Assembly (NCBI GenBank): GCA_963677085.2
Contig: CAXXFH010000004.1
Location: 4,898,001 to 4,962,000 of the forward strand
Direction: 5' to 3'
DNA from: G963677085 sp963677085
GTDB taxonomy: Bacteria > Planctomycetota > Planctomycetia > Pirellulales > Thermoguttaceae
Length of the DNA stretch: 64,000 nt
The position numbers were made by a program, and so were the translations under genes. A model generated the notes under the pieces. It saw nothing but the letters and a program-made list of their open reading frames with translations. It was not told the DNA's origin and searched no databases. Positions 26,815 to 37,781 of the stretch are shown here, piece after piece (the stretch's first letter is position 1; every line of letters starts with the position of its first letter).

Positions 26815-27591
26815 ATGGCTGACAGGCGTGCGGCGGTGGTTACCGGAGGATCTCGTGGGATCGGGCGAGCGATTTGTCTTCAACTGGCACAACTCGACTA
26901 CGGCGTGGTGGTCAACTATGCCACCCGACCTGACGCTGCGGAAGAAGTCGTCGCGCAAATCCAAGAGGCCGGTGGTCAGGCTGTGGCGGCCAAGTGCAAT
27001 GTGGGCGTGGCCGACGACCGCCGTTCGTTGATCGAAACGGCGCTAAACACTTTCGGCCGACTCGACGTGTTGGTCAACAACGCGGGCATCACTTCGCAAG
27101 GTCGCAAAGACGTGCTCGATGCCACCGAAGAGAGTTGGGACGTGGTCTTCGATACGAACCTCAAAGGTCCCTTCTTCCTTTCACAAATGGCGGCCAACGA
27201 GATGCTTCGCGAGATTAGTCAGGGCGTTATCCCGGACGCGAAGATCGTGATCGTCTCATCGATTTCGGCCTATGCCGTGTCGACCAATCGGGCCGACTAC
27301 TGCATGACGAAGGCCGCTTTGGAGATGATGACCAAGCTGTTCGCCACCCGACTGGGGAACGAGAAGATTGGCGTGTTCGAGGTTTGCCCCGGCGTGATTG
27401 CCAGCGACATGACAGCGCCCGTCCAGGAAAAGTACGATCGTCTGATCGCCGACGGCCTCTGGCCCATTCGACGTTGGGGGCAGCCGGAAGACATCGCCAA
27501 GGCGATCGCGGCCATTGTGTCCGACTACTTTTCCTTCACCACAGGTAGCCGCTTCGACATCGACGGCGGATTCCACATCCGGACGCTCTGA
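26815..27591 (+). CDS. SDR-family oxidoreductase (FabG-like)
   Basis: 258 residues, classical short-chain dehydrogenase. Motifs are VVTGGSRGIGRAI (cofactor-binding TGxxxGIG), VLVNNAGI, SSISAYAVSTNRADYCMTKAA with Ser and the YxxxK catalytic pair, and GGFHIRTL at the end. The residues after the second strand (NYATRP) suggest NADP(H). It is annotated FabG-like because it has that fold, but no fatty-acid genes are nearby, so it may reduce a sugar or other carbonyl. CGGGAG at 26800-26805 precedes the ATG at 26815. Confidence 0.9.
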   Translation: MADRRAAVVTGGSRGIGRAICLQLAQLDYGVVVNYATRPDAAEEVVAQIQEAGGQAVAAKCNVGVADDRRSLIETALNTFGRLDVLVNNAGITSQGRKDVLDATEESWDVVFDTNLKGPFFLSQMAANEMLREISQGVIPDAKIVIVSSISAYAVSTNRADYCMTKAALEMMTKLFATRLGNEKIGVFEVCPGVIASDMTAPVQEKYDRLIADGLWPIRRWGQPEDIAKAIAAIVSDYFSFTTGSRFDIDGGFHIRTL

Positions 27592-27616
27592 GGCGGGTTT
27601 AAGCAAAGGCATATCG

Positions 27617-27654
27617 TCTCCCGCTCGGCGGGAGAGGGTGGCGGCGCAGCCGCC
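27617..27654. repeat. Pair of small GC hairpins (TCTCCCG / GGCGGCG)
   Basis: TCTCCCGCTCGGCGGGAGA at 27617-27635 and GGCGGCGCAGCCGCC at 27640-27654 each form a hairpin, followed by GGGTGAGGGCC. The same style of CTCCC...GGGAGAGGG...GGGTGAGGG repeat appears at 53021-53060. Confidence 0.55.
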
Positions 27655-27717
27655 GGGTGAGGGCCGTTTGTGGCAGTAAAGATGTTTTTCGGCAGGAAAA
27701 CGCTTGCTGTGACAGGT

Positions 27718-27783
27718 CCATGTTCACGCTTGCGTGGCATACTGGAAACGCTAGTGAACATGCCCACGCAAGCGTGACCATGG
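27718..27783. repeat. Long stem of the CCCACGCAAGCGTG family
   Basis: CCATGTTCACGCTTGCGTGG at 27718 pairs with the complementary sequence ending at 27783 with one bulge, giving a stem of about 22 bp around a 19-base loop. It shares the CCCACGCAAGCGTG core and GGCACCCA tail with 10299 and 54168. Confidence 0.6.
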
Positions 27784-27956
27784 CACCCAGCATTGCCTAG
27801 CTTCCCGCTTCTTCTCGACAAACCGGCGGAAAGTCCGACTGCGCAAAGTTTGCCGATTATTCTAATTATCCGGTTCTCCGCCCGCCGATCCTATCAGAGA
27901 AGGAACGTCCTCGGCGTGTCGACATTTGCGCCTTCGGGCGGGCGGTATCTTGGTGC

Positions 27957-28066
27957 ACAAGACGGCTTTCGTCGTCAACCAAACGGTGCTGCCGTATCCC
28001 GGCAAGACCCCGCTTCCGTTGGTCGCTAATCTTTGTCGAAAAGTCGACGGTCCTTGATGTTGGTTG
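27957..28066 (-). repeat. Dispersed repeat, family B, copy B1
   Basis: About 110 bp matching copies at 28988-29096 and 47119-47228, read on the minus strand. The best-conserved core is GATTAGCGACCAACGG, followed by AGCGGG and a GCAGCACCG segment. The far end is the most diverged. It stops 24 bases before the start codon of the lipoprotein gene. Confidence 0.75.
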
Positions 28067-28090
28067 TGCCAAAAGAGGGGGGAGGCAATC

Positions 28091-28972
28091 GTGGTCAGAC
28101 GGAAATACCGCTGGCTTTCGGGGGCAACGCTTGGCTGCGGCATGCTCCTGCTGGCCGTGATCGGTTGCATGGTGCCAGTCACCGGAGTACCTGTCACCGG
28201 AGTTCGGGCTGCCAATAATGGCCCGATCGTTCATTCTCGCAATCGCAACTCCTTCGACCATGATGGCATGGTTGAGGCTGTTGCTGTTGAGGAGGTTCGC
28301 GAGCCGGCCGAACTACAAGCCATGGACGAGCCTGCCGCGACGGTCGATTGTCCGTCCGTGGCAAGTGTGGCCAACGAGACGACCGTGGTTTGCGAGTCGG
28401 AGCACCCTCCGCTCTTTTCGGGAGCGTTGCTTTGTCGTTTACGAGGATGTCTTGGTGGGGGGCAGATGCGACGTCAACGCTTGGAGCGTGCCGCCATCGA
28501 ACCGGTCGACACGGGATACTATCGCTTCCCACGGCTTCATCCGGTGCCAACGGCTCCCGTTTTTTCCTCTCGTGAGGGTTTGGCCCCCTTGGTGGGGCCC
28601 AATGCCGTGCCGTTGGTCGGCCAACCTCGGGCCATGCCGATCGGCGGTACGCCGATTGGCAGTGCGATGGAACCCGGCGGAGCGGAAACGGGAACTTCCC
28701 GCCTGCAAGGCCCGTCGCCGAGTTCGCCCCCCATTCCACCACCGATACCCGAAGAAATTCCGGCTCCGGCGGCAGAACGGCCCATGGAGACGCCCGACCA
28801 AGCCGCGATCGAGCCGCGACGACTCGACGAGGATCAACAGTCGCCGAAGAGCTGGATCTTCACGGTCGAGGCGCCACTTGTCGCCACGGCGTCGTCCAAC
28901 GGCAGCGAGGCCGATGTTGCTGTTGCCAAACCGATCGCTCCCATGCCACCGCAACATACTGCACGGCGGTAA
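28091..28972 (+). CDS. Hypothetical lipoprotein, Pro-rich
   Basis: 293 residues from GTG 28091, chosen because GGGGGGAGG lies just upstream; an ATG frame at 28064 is within the repeat edge. The N-terminus is basic (VRRKYRW) followed by a hydrophobic stretch ending LLAVIGC, a lipobox-like sequence, so the protein is probably a lipoprotein. A short duplication, VTGVPVTGV, follows the Cys. The middle and C-terminal parts are rich in Pro, Ala and Glu (PSSPPIPPPIPEEIPAP) and look disordered. I recognise no domain. The gene is tightly bracketed by inverted copies of the family B repeat. Confidence 0.6.
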   Translation: MVRRKYRWLSGATLGCGMLLLAVIGCMVPVTGVPVTGVRAANNGPIVHSRNRNSFDHDGMVEAVAVEEVREPAELQAMDEPAATVDCPSVASVANETTVVCESEHPPLFSGALLCRLRGCLGGGQMRRQRLERAAIEPVDTGYYRFPRLHPVPTAPVFSSREGLAPLVGPNAVPLVGQPRAMPIGGTPIGSAMEPGGAETGTSRLQGPSPSSPPIPPPIPEEIPAPAAERPMETPDQAAIEPRRLDEDQQSPKSWIFTVEAPLVATASSNGSEADVAVAKPIAPMPPQHTARR

Positions 28973-28987
28973 CGTTGTTTCTGTACT

Positions 28988-29096
28988 ACGAATACCAAAG
29001 ATCGTCAACTTTTTGACAAAGATTAGCGACCAACGGGAGCGGGTTCTTGGTTGGGTGCGGAAGCACCGTTTGGATGGCGGCCCTGCCGCCCTGGGT
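28988..29096 (+). repeat. Dispersed repeat, family B, copy B2
   Basis: 109 bp beginning 16 bases after the lipoprotein stop codon. It matches B3 at 47119-47228 closely over its whole length: CAAAGATCGT, GATTAGCGACCAACGGGAGC, GGGTGCGG, AGCACCG, GGCGGCCCTGCCG, CTGGGT. It is opposite in orientation to B1. Confidence 0.8.
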
Positions 29097-29339
29097 GACA
29101 AGTAATACGGGCTAAGCTAAGCCTCCGCGTCGCCCAAGCTGTGCTGGCTACCCAAGGTTACTGGTAGCTGGCAAACTAGGAAGGATATTCGGGTGGTGAC
29201 CCCTGCGGTCAAGGTGCCGGGCAAATACGGCCGATCTATCAAGGGTGAAATCGTACCACGTGGGCAACCGCGTCCACGTTATCGTAGCCATCCACCGCGA
29301 GTGGCAAGTTCTCCGCCCCATAGCTCTGTCATACCGCCC

Positions 29340-30710
29340 ATGCCAGATCGAGCCGCGCGCGTCCGCCGAATTGTGTTCAGGGTGTCTTCGGCCGCCCTGC
29401 TGACCGGCATTCTCCTGGCAGCACTCTGCCCATGGGGGAATGCCTCCGAGTTGCGTCGCACGCCGATAGTACGTGCGGTGCAGCAGGCCCGGCCCTCGGT
29501 GGTGAATATCCGCGGGGAGAAGACCGTCAGCACCCAAGGTGCGGCCGCCGCCAAGGGTGATGCCGGACGTCGGGTCAACGGGATGGGTACCGGGGTGGTC
29601 ATTGATCCACGGGGATACGTCTTGACGAATTTCCATGTGGTCGACGGTGTCCGCGAAATCCAGATCACCACGGCCGACCAGCAAAACTATGTGGCGCGTC
29701 TTATCGCCCGCGACATGGAAACCGATCTGGCTGTAATCAAGATCGATCCGCAAGAGTCGCTTCCCGTCATCACCTTGGGAACCTCTTCCGATCTGATGCC
29801 CGGCGAACCGGTTATCGCGGTGGGCAACGCCTATGGCTACGAACATACCGTGACACGAGGGATCGTCAGTGCGTTGCATCGGGCCGTTCAGGTTAGCGAT
29901 GCCCAATTCTATGACGACCTGATCCAAACCGATGCCAGTATCAATCCGGGTAACTCGGGTGGTCCGTTGTTGAACATCGACGGCGAGATGATCGGCATCA
30001 ACGTGGCCGTTCGTGCCGGGGCTCAGGGCATTGGGTTTGCCATTCCGTCGGACAAGGCCCTGGGCGTTGCCGCCACACTGATGGCGAGAGCCACGACCAA
30101 GAAGACCTGGCACGGCGTGGCGCTGTTGAACGACTCGAAGCCTTCGGATAAAGGAGTGCCGGTCGTTGCGATCGAAGCGAAGAGTCCCGCGGCCGAGGCC
30201 GGACTTGAGGTCGGCGATGTTATCTCCCAAATCGGAAATATCAAGATCCAACGCCCCGTGGATTTCCAACGGGCGATGCTCGAACGCCAAGTCGGCGACG
30301 AGGTGGAAGTCGTTTTCGAGCGTGGGGAGGAAAAGCAGACGGTTCAACTGAAGCTCGCGGGCGCCCTTTCGCCGGCTCGCGAGCCGGGCCATCCCGCCTG
30401 GACGGTGCTCGGCTTGCAGCTTTCGACGATTACGCCGGAAACGTTCCAGCAACGCTACGGCGCCCGCTATCGCGGCGGTCTGACAGTTACCGCCGTACGG
30501 CCCGATAGTCCGGCTTCCGAACAGGGTATTCAGCCGGGCGACGTGCTGGTGGGAATGCACGTTTGGGAGACGATTTCGCTGGAGAATGTTACCTACATTA
30601 TGCGACGCCCCGATTTCTCCAGCCTTAGCCCCGTGAAGTTCTTCATTCTGCGAGGCAGTGAAACCCTGTACGGCTATCTGCCGGTCATCGCCAAAACGGT
30701 CCGACGGTAA
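29340..30710 (+). CDS. HtrA/DegP-type serine protease with PDZ domains, no. 1
   Basis: 456 residues from the ATG at 29340, which places a signal peptide (SSAALLTGILLAALCPWGNAS) at the N-terminus; the frame is open to 29193 but that adds an unlikely Pro/Arg-rich leader. The trypsin-like domain has the triad His99 (TNFHVVDG), Asp129 (ETDLAVIKI) and Ser206 (NPGNSGGPL). Two PDZ-like segments follow (SPAAEAGLEVGDVISQIGNI and RPDSPASEQGIQPGDVLVGM). It degrades misfolded periplasmic proteins. It resembles the minus-strand HtrA at 36126-37781 but is shorter and lacks that protein's long N-terminal extension. Confidence 0.92.
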   Translation: MPDRAARVRRIVFRVSSAALLTGILLAALCPWGNASELRRTPIVRAVQQARPSVVNIRGEKTVSTQGAAAAKGDAGRRVNGMGTGVVIDPRGYVLTNFHVVDGVREIQITTADQQNYVARLIARDMETDLAVIKIDPQESLPVITLGTSSDLMPGEPVIAVGNAYGYEHTVTRGIVSALHRAVQVSDAQFYDDLIQTDASINPGNSGGPLLNIDGEMIGINVAVRAGAQGIGFAIPSDKALGVAATLMARATTKKTWHGVALLNDSKPSDKGVPVVAIEAKSPAAEAGLEVGDVISQIGNIKIQRPVDFQRAMLERQVGDEVEVVFERGEEKQTVQLKLAGALSPAREPGHPAWTVLGLQLSTITPETFQQRYGARYRGGLTVTAVRPDSPASEQGIQPGDVLVGMHVWETISLENVTYIMRRPDFSSLSPVKFFILRGSETLYGYLPVIAKTVRR

Positions 30711-30739
30711 CTTCCGATCGGGCAATCTATATTCGCGGG

Positions 30740-30770
30740 GGCCCCGGTATTTTCCGGGGTCTTTGTGTTT
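30740..30770 (+). terminator. Rho-independent terminator candidate after htrA
   Basis: GGCCCCGG and CCGGGGTC pair around a TATTTT loop, followed by TTTGTGTTTCTT. It lies 30 bases after the protease stop codon and before thiL. Confidence 0.6.
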
Positions 30771-30968
30771 CTTGGGCGACGGCTGAAGAACCGCTTCTGG
30801 ATCATGGAATTACTCGCGTCGGGATGCTATGCTGCCGGATTGTGGATTTGTTTGATTGTAGAACGGATTGGTTCTCTTGTCCCCGGGGTTGCAATCTCGG
30901 GGCTTGGTGATGGCTTGCGATTGGCCGCGGAGTCAATGTCCCCTGTCCCCTGATCTCTGTCCCCATTC

Positions 30969-31895
30969 ATGGAACGCAACCTGATTGCTTGGCTTCGCGA
31001 CCGCTTGCCTGACCATCCGCTGCTGAAGTTGGGCTTGGGCGACGACGCGGCTGTGCTCGACATGGCCCAGACCGATGGATGTGTGGTTACAGTCGATCTG
31101 CTGACCGACCACGTCGACTTCGAGCTGGCCGAGGTTGATCCCCGCCGGGTTGGCCGGAAGGCGTTAGCGGCCAATCTGAGCGATCTGGCGGCCATGGCAG
31201 CGGAGCCGCTGGCGGTGGTCGTTGCGTTGGTCCTGCCGCGGCAGGACGGACACCGGCTAGCTCGGTCGCTCTACGAAGGCATGATCCCGCTGGCCGAGCA
31301 GTACAACGTAGCTATTGCCGGGGGCGACACCAACAGTTGGGACGGCCCGTTGGCCATCAGCATTACGGCCCTTGGACGAACGACCTCGCGAGGCCCACTG
31401 CGGCGCGGCGGCGCGCGTCCTGGCGATCAGATTGTGGTTACCGGCAACTTCGGAGGAAGCATCCTGGGCCGGCACTTCGACTTCGAACCCCGCGTGCGCG
31501 AAGCTCTGCTATTGAACGAGCGTTACGAATTGCATGCCGGCGTCGACGTGAGCGACGGGCTTTCGATCGATCTGGCCCATTTGCTCGAAGAAAGCCACTG
31601 CGGGGCCGAAGTGTATCTGGATCGCATTCCCGTGGCTGCCGACGCCGAGCGATTGGCCGCCCAACGAGCCGACGCCGTCTCGCCGCTCGAGCACGCGTTG
31701 AGCGATGGCGAGGACTTCGAACTGATTCTGGCAGTCCCGCCGGACGAGGCCCAACGGATGCTCGACCAACGGCCGCTGGACATCCCCTTGACGGTGATCG
31801 GCCAATTCGTCGAAGATGAATCGCTATGGCAGATCGACTCCGCGGGCCAACGTTCGAAACTTGTCCCGCGCGGTTGGGAACACCGGCTGCAATAG
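30969..31895 (+). CDS. thiL: Thiamine-monophosphate kinase ThiL
   Basis: 308 residues of the AIRS/PurM-like fold. Motifs are LGLGDDAAVLDM at residues 21-32, TVDLLTDHVDF, VGRKALAANLSDLAAM, AIAGGDTNSW, DVSDGLSIDLAHLLEES, and DGEDFELILAVP. It phosphorylates thiamine monophosphate to thiamine diphosphate. A 30-base gap to tsaE on the same strand indicates co-transcription. No other thi gene is near. Confidence 0.95.
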   Translation: MERNLIAWLRDRLPDHPLLKLGLGDDAAVLDMAQTDGCVVTVDLLTDHVDFELAEVDPRRVGRKALAANLSDLAAMAAEPLAVVVALVLPRQDGHRLARSLYEGMIPLAEQYNVAIAGGDTNSWDGPLAISITALGRTTSRGPLRRGGARPGDQIVVTGNFGGSILGRHFDFEPRVREALLLNERYELHAGVDVSDGLSIDLAHLLEESHCGAEVYLDRIPVAADAERLAAQRADAVSPLEHALSDGEDFELILAVPPDEAQRMLDQRPLDIPLTVIGQFVEDESLWQIDSAGQRSKLVPRGWEHRLQ

Positions 31896-31925
31896 TCCCC
31901 ACGGAAGGCCACGACACAAACGCCC

Positions 31926-32417
31926 ATGTCGCATTTCACGTTTGACGCTCGAAACGAAGACGATACGGCCGCTTTCGGCGCCGCCCTAGCCGAGATTCTT
32001 CCCAACGGAACGGCTGTGGCCCTATGCGGTACGCTGGGGGCCGGCAAAACGCGGTTGGTGCAGGCAATGGCCGAAGCAAGCGGCGTTGATCGGCGCAACG
32101 TGGTCAGCCCTACGTTCGTGCTGGTCCAAGAGCATCACGGCCGACGAACGATCTATCACATCGACGCCTACCGGCTGCGTGACGAAGATGAGTTCGACGA
32201 ACTGGGACCCGACGAATTCTTCGACAGCGACGGCATCACACTGGTCGAATGGGCCGACAGGGTGGAAGCCTGTCTGCCACGGCAACGCGTCGAGATACAC
32301 CTATCGGTCGTCGGCCCAACGGCACGACGATTCGAGGTCCACGCGGTGGGGACACGGTATGAGGAAGTGATCGAGCGGCTGAACGCTTGGGCACGAGAAA
32401 AGGCACCGAAGCCATAA
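31926..32417 (+). CDS. tsaE: tRNA threonylcarbamoyladenosine biosynthesis ATPase TsaE
   Basis: 163 residues, normal length. The P-loop is GTLGAGKTRLVQAM, followed by NVVSPTFVLVQEH, IYHIDAYRL and ITLVEWADRV, the family's switch and Walker B-like elements. TsaE works with TsaB and TsaD to make t6A37 in ANN-decoding tRNAs. It is transcribed with thiL. The stop codon lies only three bases from the end of the convergent frameshifted gene. Confidence 0.95.
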   Translation: MSHFTFDARNEDDTAAFGAALAEILPNGTAVALCGTLGAGKTRLVQAMAEASGVDRRNVVSPTFVLVQEHHGRRTIYHIDAYRLRDEDEFDELGPDEFFDSDGITLVEWADRVEACLPRQRVEIHLSVVGPTARRFEVHAVGTRYEEVIERLNAWAREKAPKP

Positions 32418-32420
32418 CGG

Positions 32421-33772
32421 TTAATCAAACGAGTCCCGCAACCGCCGGGCTTCGGCCTGCAACGAAACGGGCAACGGGGCGTAGGTGCTCAGGGCGGCCG
32501 AACGCCGCTTCTGCTCGCGCACCTGAGGAGAGTTGCCCGTGACTCGCTCCGCCTGCACGCGATCTTTTTGGCGCTGAACGCGCTGCAACGTGTTGCGAGC
32601 GGTCTGGACGTTTTGCACCTCGCGCTGGTAGACCGCCTGAAGCTGTTGACGCTGCCGCTCGATGCCGCCTGCTTTGCCGCGCAGGTTGACCATCTGCCGC
32701 TCTCGGTCGGCCAATACCTCCAGGTGTGTATCCCGGACGATTCGCCAATGGGCGGCCTCATTACGCAGGCGATGCCGCCGGACAGGGTCTTCTTCTCCGT
32801 CGACCAAATCGAGTAGCGTGAGCATCTGGGTGTCGGCGTGTCGGGCTTTGCGTCGGGTGTCAATCGTATCGGCCTCGACATGCCGCATCTCCACCGCCAG
32901 TTGCTGGTAGTGTTTGTCGAGTTCCGAAATTACGGACGAGACTTCCTCCTCGACCTTTTGCCTATTCTCCTCGGCCGTGGCCACTTGCCGTTCGGCATCC
33001 ACCGCCTGTTGTTCTGCCTGCTTGAGCAATTGCTCCTTGCGCAACTGGGCGGCCGCTTCGGCTGTGGCCGTTGCTTGATCGATGTCATCACCCGACGCGG
33101 CAAAGTCATCCAGGACCGTCTTGCGTGCATCCTCGAAGGTAGTCCAGAGAGTTTCGCCGAGTTCGGCGGCCATTTGTCGTTGCGCGCCACTCAGCGCGGC
33201 ATTGAATTCCGCGGGCGACGAGGTAGCCTCCGCGTAGCCATAAATGCGCCCCAGCAGTGCCGCGACGTCGGCCGGTTGGGTGCCGGCGGTTCGGGTTGGT
33301 CGACGGTGTTGTCCTTGTGTCTGTCGACCTTGCGTTTGTCGCCGACAAGTTGAGCAAGTTGCATCGATTCGTCGGCAACGCGGTCGTATTGCTTCTGAAG
33401 TGCGGAAAGCCACACCTTGAGCATCCAGGCCGCGCGATGGTCCTTATCGGCAGCAACAACCTCGTCGAGCAACCGCTGGGCATCGCGGTGTTTTAGCTGT
33501 TGTAGCTGGATCAGGGCGTAGGCGTAAGTTATCCGGATGTCGCCGGGGGCCTTTGCCCGCAAACGCGAATACTCGACGGCCGCCGCTTCCCTCGCTGTTC
33601 GGGTGCGAGGCCAACCGGTTCGCAAGAGGTTTTCGATGTCGGCTTTGAGGACAGCTTCGGCCACAGCGCCGGAAGCCGACGTTGGAGCTTGCGCCCACCC
33701 GACTTCGACTGTCGTTCCAATTCCGGCGGCGCCAAGGAGCAGTCCCGCTGCACAACTCACCATGCGCGACAT
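32421..33772 (-). pseudogene. Secreted coiled-coil protein, broken by a single-base frameshift
   Basis: Two overlapping open frames make one gene. The first part starts at an ATG at 33772 (GGGGAGG six bases upstream) with a signal peptide (VSCAAGLLLGAAGIGTTVEV) and a TPR-like helical stretch (AYALIQLQQLKHRDAQRLLDEV). Near 33270-33300 the frame changes by minus one, and PADVAALLGRIYG begins the second part, a long coiled coil rich in Gln, Arg and Glu. The total span lacks one base for a continuous 450-residue frame. It may be a real inactivating mutation or a sequencing error. There is no slippery heptamer, so programmed frameshifting is unlikely. The function is unknown; it is probably periplasmic. 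Confidence 0.6.
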
Positions 33773-33929
33773 GATCGACCTCCCCGCTATTCGGGTTGTG
33801 TCTGGCCCAGGGAATCTCATCGACACGGCGACAAGATTCACCTTCCTTTATCCTAACAGGGCAGCGTGGATTATCAAACCACCGTCGTCACCACGGTGAT
33901 GCCGAGGGCCGCGAAATGTGAGGTTTCGT

Positions 33930-35297
33930 TCAGCCGGCGATGGCCGACGAAGGCAATATGGCCAGGGCCACTCGCATGTAGATTACGATGCCGATCACGT
34001 CGATTAACCCGGCGACGAAAGGGTTGCTCATCAAGGCCGGGTCCAACCCGAGACGGCGGAACAGCAGCGGCAGCGACGATCCCAGCAGCGTGCCACACAT
34101 GACGACTAGAAGCAGCGTCACCGGCAAGACCAGGGCATTATAGAAGCGGGGTTCCGGGGCGGCTGCCAGGGCGCAGAAATAACCGGCCGCCGCCAGGCAA
34201 CTGCCCAGGATCAATCCCATGGCTATCTCGCGGCGAATAACGCGCCACCAGTCGCTGATTTTCACGTCGCCGGTCGACATGGCGGTAATGATGAGTGTTC
34301 CCGACTGGCTGCCCGTGTTTCCACCGGTAGAAATCACCAAGGGAATGAACAGCACGAGCCAACCGAACTGTGCGATGGTTTCATCGAAGGTTCCCAGGGC
34401 GGCGGCCGTGAACAGGGCCCCAAAAAAGAGCACCGTAAGCCAGATTCCGCGTTTCCACGAAAGGGTGAATACGCCCGTATTCATGTAGCTTTCCTGCAAC
34501 GGGGCCACAGCCGCGATCATCTGGGCGTCTTCGGTGGCCTCTTCTTGCATGACGTCGATCACGTCGTCGTGAGTGATGATGCCCACCATCCGGTATTCAT
34601 CGTCGACCACGGGAATGGCCAGCAAGTCGAAGTGGGCCACCTTTTTGGCGACCTCTTCCTGGTCATCGGCCACATTGACGGTGACCAGGTCGCGCTCCAT
34701 CAAGTCGCCAACGCGGGCGCCGGGATCGCCCATCACCACTTGGCGGTAGGAGAGCAATCCGCGCAGATGGTCTTCTTCGTCGACGACGTACAGGTAGTAG
34801 ATGGTTTCCAACTCCTCGGCCTGTTGCCGAACGACGTTGCGCACCTCCGGCACCGGAAGGTCCTCGCTGAGCCGGGCGAACTCGGTGGTCATGATCGCCC
34901 CGGCCGTTCCCTCCGGGTAACGACTCAACCGCTGAATGTCGCGACGTTCGTCGGTCGGGATCAGCGGCATCAACTCTCCGACGATCCACGGACGCACTTC
35001 GTTGATCAAGTCCACTCGGTCGTCGGGCGGTAGTTCGCCGATGAATTTGGCGATATCTTCCCGGTCCATGGTCTCGATCATTTCGATCTGCTTGATCGGA
35101 TCGAAGAACCCGAAAATCTCAACCCGCATCGGCATGTCGGCATGCTGCAGTACCGCCCAGGCCTCTTTTGCGGATAGACCTTCCATGAACTCCGCCGTGC
35201 GCGCGGGGTGCAGCGCCGTACAGAAGTCGGCCAACTCGGTATGGTTTTCGGCCGCCAGCATTTCGCGTAGTTCCGGCAAGTAGAGGGTATTCGTCAT
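33930..35297 (-). CDS. mgtE: Magnesium transporter MgtE
   Basis: 455 residues from ATG 35297; a TTG twelve bases upstream is possible but unlikely. The N-terminal superhelical domain contains VLQHADMPMRVEIFGFFD and IGELPPDDRVDLI. A CBS pair follows (YLYVVDEEDHLRGLLSYR and IPVVDDEYRMVGIITHDDV). The C-terminal membrane part begins TLSWKRGIWLTVLFFGALF and contains TGGNTGSQSGTLI, the pore-lining region. MgtE is a Mg2+ channel closed when cytoplasmic Mg2+ binds the N and CBS domains. Confidence 0.95.
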   Translation of the reverse strand: MTNTLYLPELREMLAAENHTELADFCTALHPARTAEFMEGLSAKEAWAVLQHADMPMRVEIFGFFDPIKQIEMIETMDREDIAKFIGELPPDDRVDLINEVRPWIVGELMPLIPTDERRDIQRLSRYPEGTAGAIMTTEFARLSEDLPVPEVRNVVRQQAEELETIYYLYVVDEEDHLRGLLSYRQVVMGDPGARVGDLMERDLVTVNVADDQEEVAKKVAHFDLLAIPVVDDEYRMVGIITHDDVIDVMQEEATEDAQMIAAVAPLQESYMNTGVFTLSWKRGIWLTVLFFGALFTAAALGTFDETIAQFGWLVLFIPLVISTGGNTGSQSGTLIITAMSTGDVKISDWWRVIRREIAMGLILGSCLAAAGYFCALAAAPEPRFYNALVLPVTLLLVVMCGTLLGSSLPLLFRRLGLDPALMSNPFVAGLIDVIGIVIYMRVALAILPSSAIAG

Positions 35298-35424
35298 GGC
35301 AGGCAGCAACTCTTTCTCGTGGACTGGCTGGCCAAGGGGACACCGCCATCGGAAGCCGTCCGGCGGCTCAAAGACACGGCATCATGCACCGGTCTTGCGG
35401 TAGTCCACGTGTCGACCGATGCCG

Positions 35425-36090
35425 TCAAACCAGGGCGATGGCGCGGACTGGTGAACCGTCGAGCCCGGCCAATCGTAACGGCAAGACCACCAGGGTGAAG
35501 TGCCGCGGAAGTAAGGCGAGGTTGGCCAACGATTCGACGATTACTATCGGTTGCGGTGTTTCCAACAGAATCCGATGCACCGGTTCTGCGTCTTCCGCAG
35601 GACTGGGAACATCAAAGCCTACCAGCGCCACCCCCCTCTCGACAAGCCACCGGGCGGCCGAAACCGAAAGTCCGGGATGTCCCCGGTAGAACTTTTCGGT
35701 TCCGAAGTGCACGTCCCAGCCCGAGCGAAACACCACCCGACAGCCGGGGCGCAGGGCGTTGCCCACCTCATCGCCCACCTCGTCGAGCAGGGCCGGTTCG
35801 ATCATCGCGCCAGGAGTGCCGGGCACGTCGACCACTACGGCTGGCCCGACCAACGTCTCCAGCGGTAACCGATCGACGGTGGCGGCCTCGGCCAGAAGGT
35901 GGGCCGGGGCGTCGACGTGCGTTCCCAGGTGGGTTCCCAGCGTTAATTCGGTCACTCGCCACCCAGTGGTCGCAAGCGTTGAGTGTGTCCGTTGACGAAA
36001 CGCAGGATCGCCCGGATACACTGCAACGCCCGGCTGCAAAGGGTGAGTCAGGTCGATGAGGCGGGAGCCGGAGAGGTCGGGCAACGTCAT
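35425..36090 (-). CDS. Cyclase-family hydrolase (kynurenine formamidase-like)
   Basis: 221 residues, PF04199 type. The metal-binding motif is LGTHLGTHVDAPAHL, matching HxGTHxDxPxH, and the N-terminus has IDLTHPLQPGVAVYPGDP, also typical. Members hydrolyse formyl-kynurenine, cyclic imides or other amides. No tryptophan catabolic gene is nearby, so the substrate is unknown. It lies between mgtE and an htrA gene, all on the same strand. Confidence 0.88.
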   Translation of the reverse strand: MTLPDLSGSRLIDLTHPLQPGVAVYPGDPAFRQRTHSTLATTGWRVTELTLGTHLGTHVDAPAHLLAEAATVDRLPLETLVGPAVVVDVPGTPGAMIEPALLDEVGDEVGNALRPGCRVVFRSGWDVHFGTEKFYRGHPGLSVSAARWLVERGVALVGFDVPSPAEDAEPVHRILLETPQPIVIVESLANLALLPRHFTLVVLPLRLAGLDGSPVRAIALV

Positions 36091-36125
36091 GGGAAGATTT
36101 CACCACGGTTTCACAAGAACTCGGG

Positions 36126-37781
<1,656 letters not shown>

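Larger units (their letters stand above)
27592..28090. other. Repeat-filled intergenic region
   Basis: About 500 bases with no convincing gene. It holds two small hairpins at 27617-27654, a 22-bp stem at 27718-27783, and a copy of the 110-bp family B repeat at 27957-28066. The short open frames that cross it run through these repeats on both strands. Confidence 0.7.

Noticed and set aside
29148..30725. A 525-residue open frame antisense to the HtrA gene
   Set aside because: It is the high-GC shadow of the protease gene. It has no ribosome site, no family motif and biased composition.
30765..30953. Small frame before thiL with a hydrophobic stretch
   Set aside because: It begins inside a terminator tail and has no ribosome site. 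Low-complexity CCCCTG text follows it.
33270..33300. Programmed minus-one frameshift in the coiled-coil gene
   Set aside because: No slippery heptamer and no obvious downstream stimulator are visible, so mutation or error is simpler.
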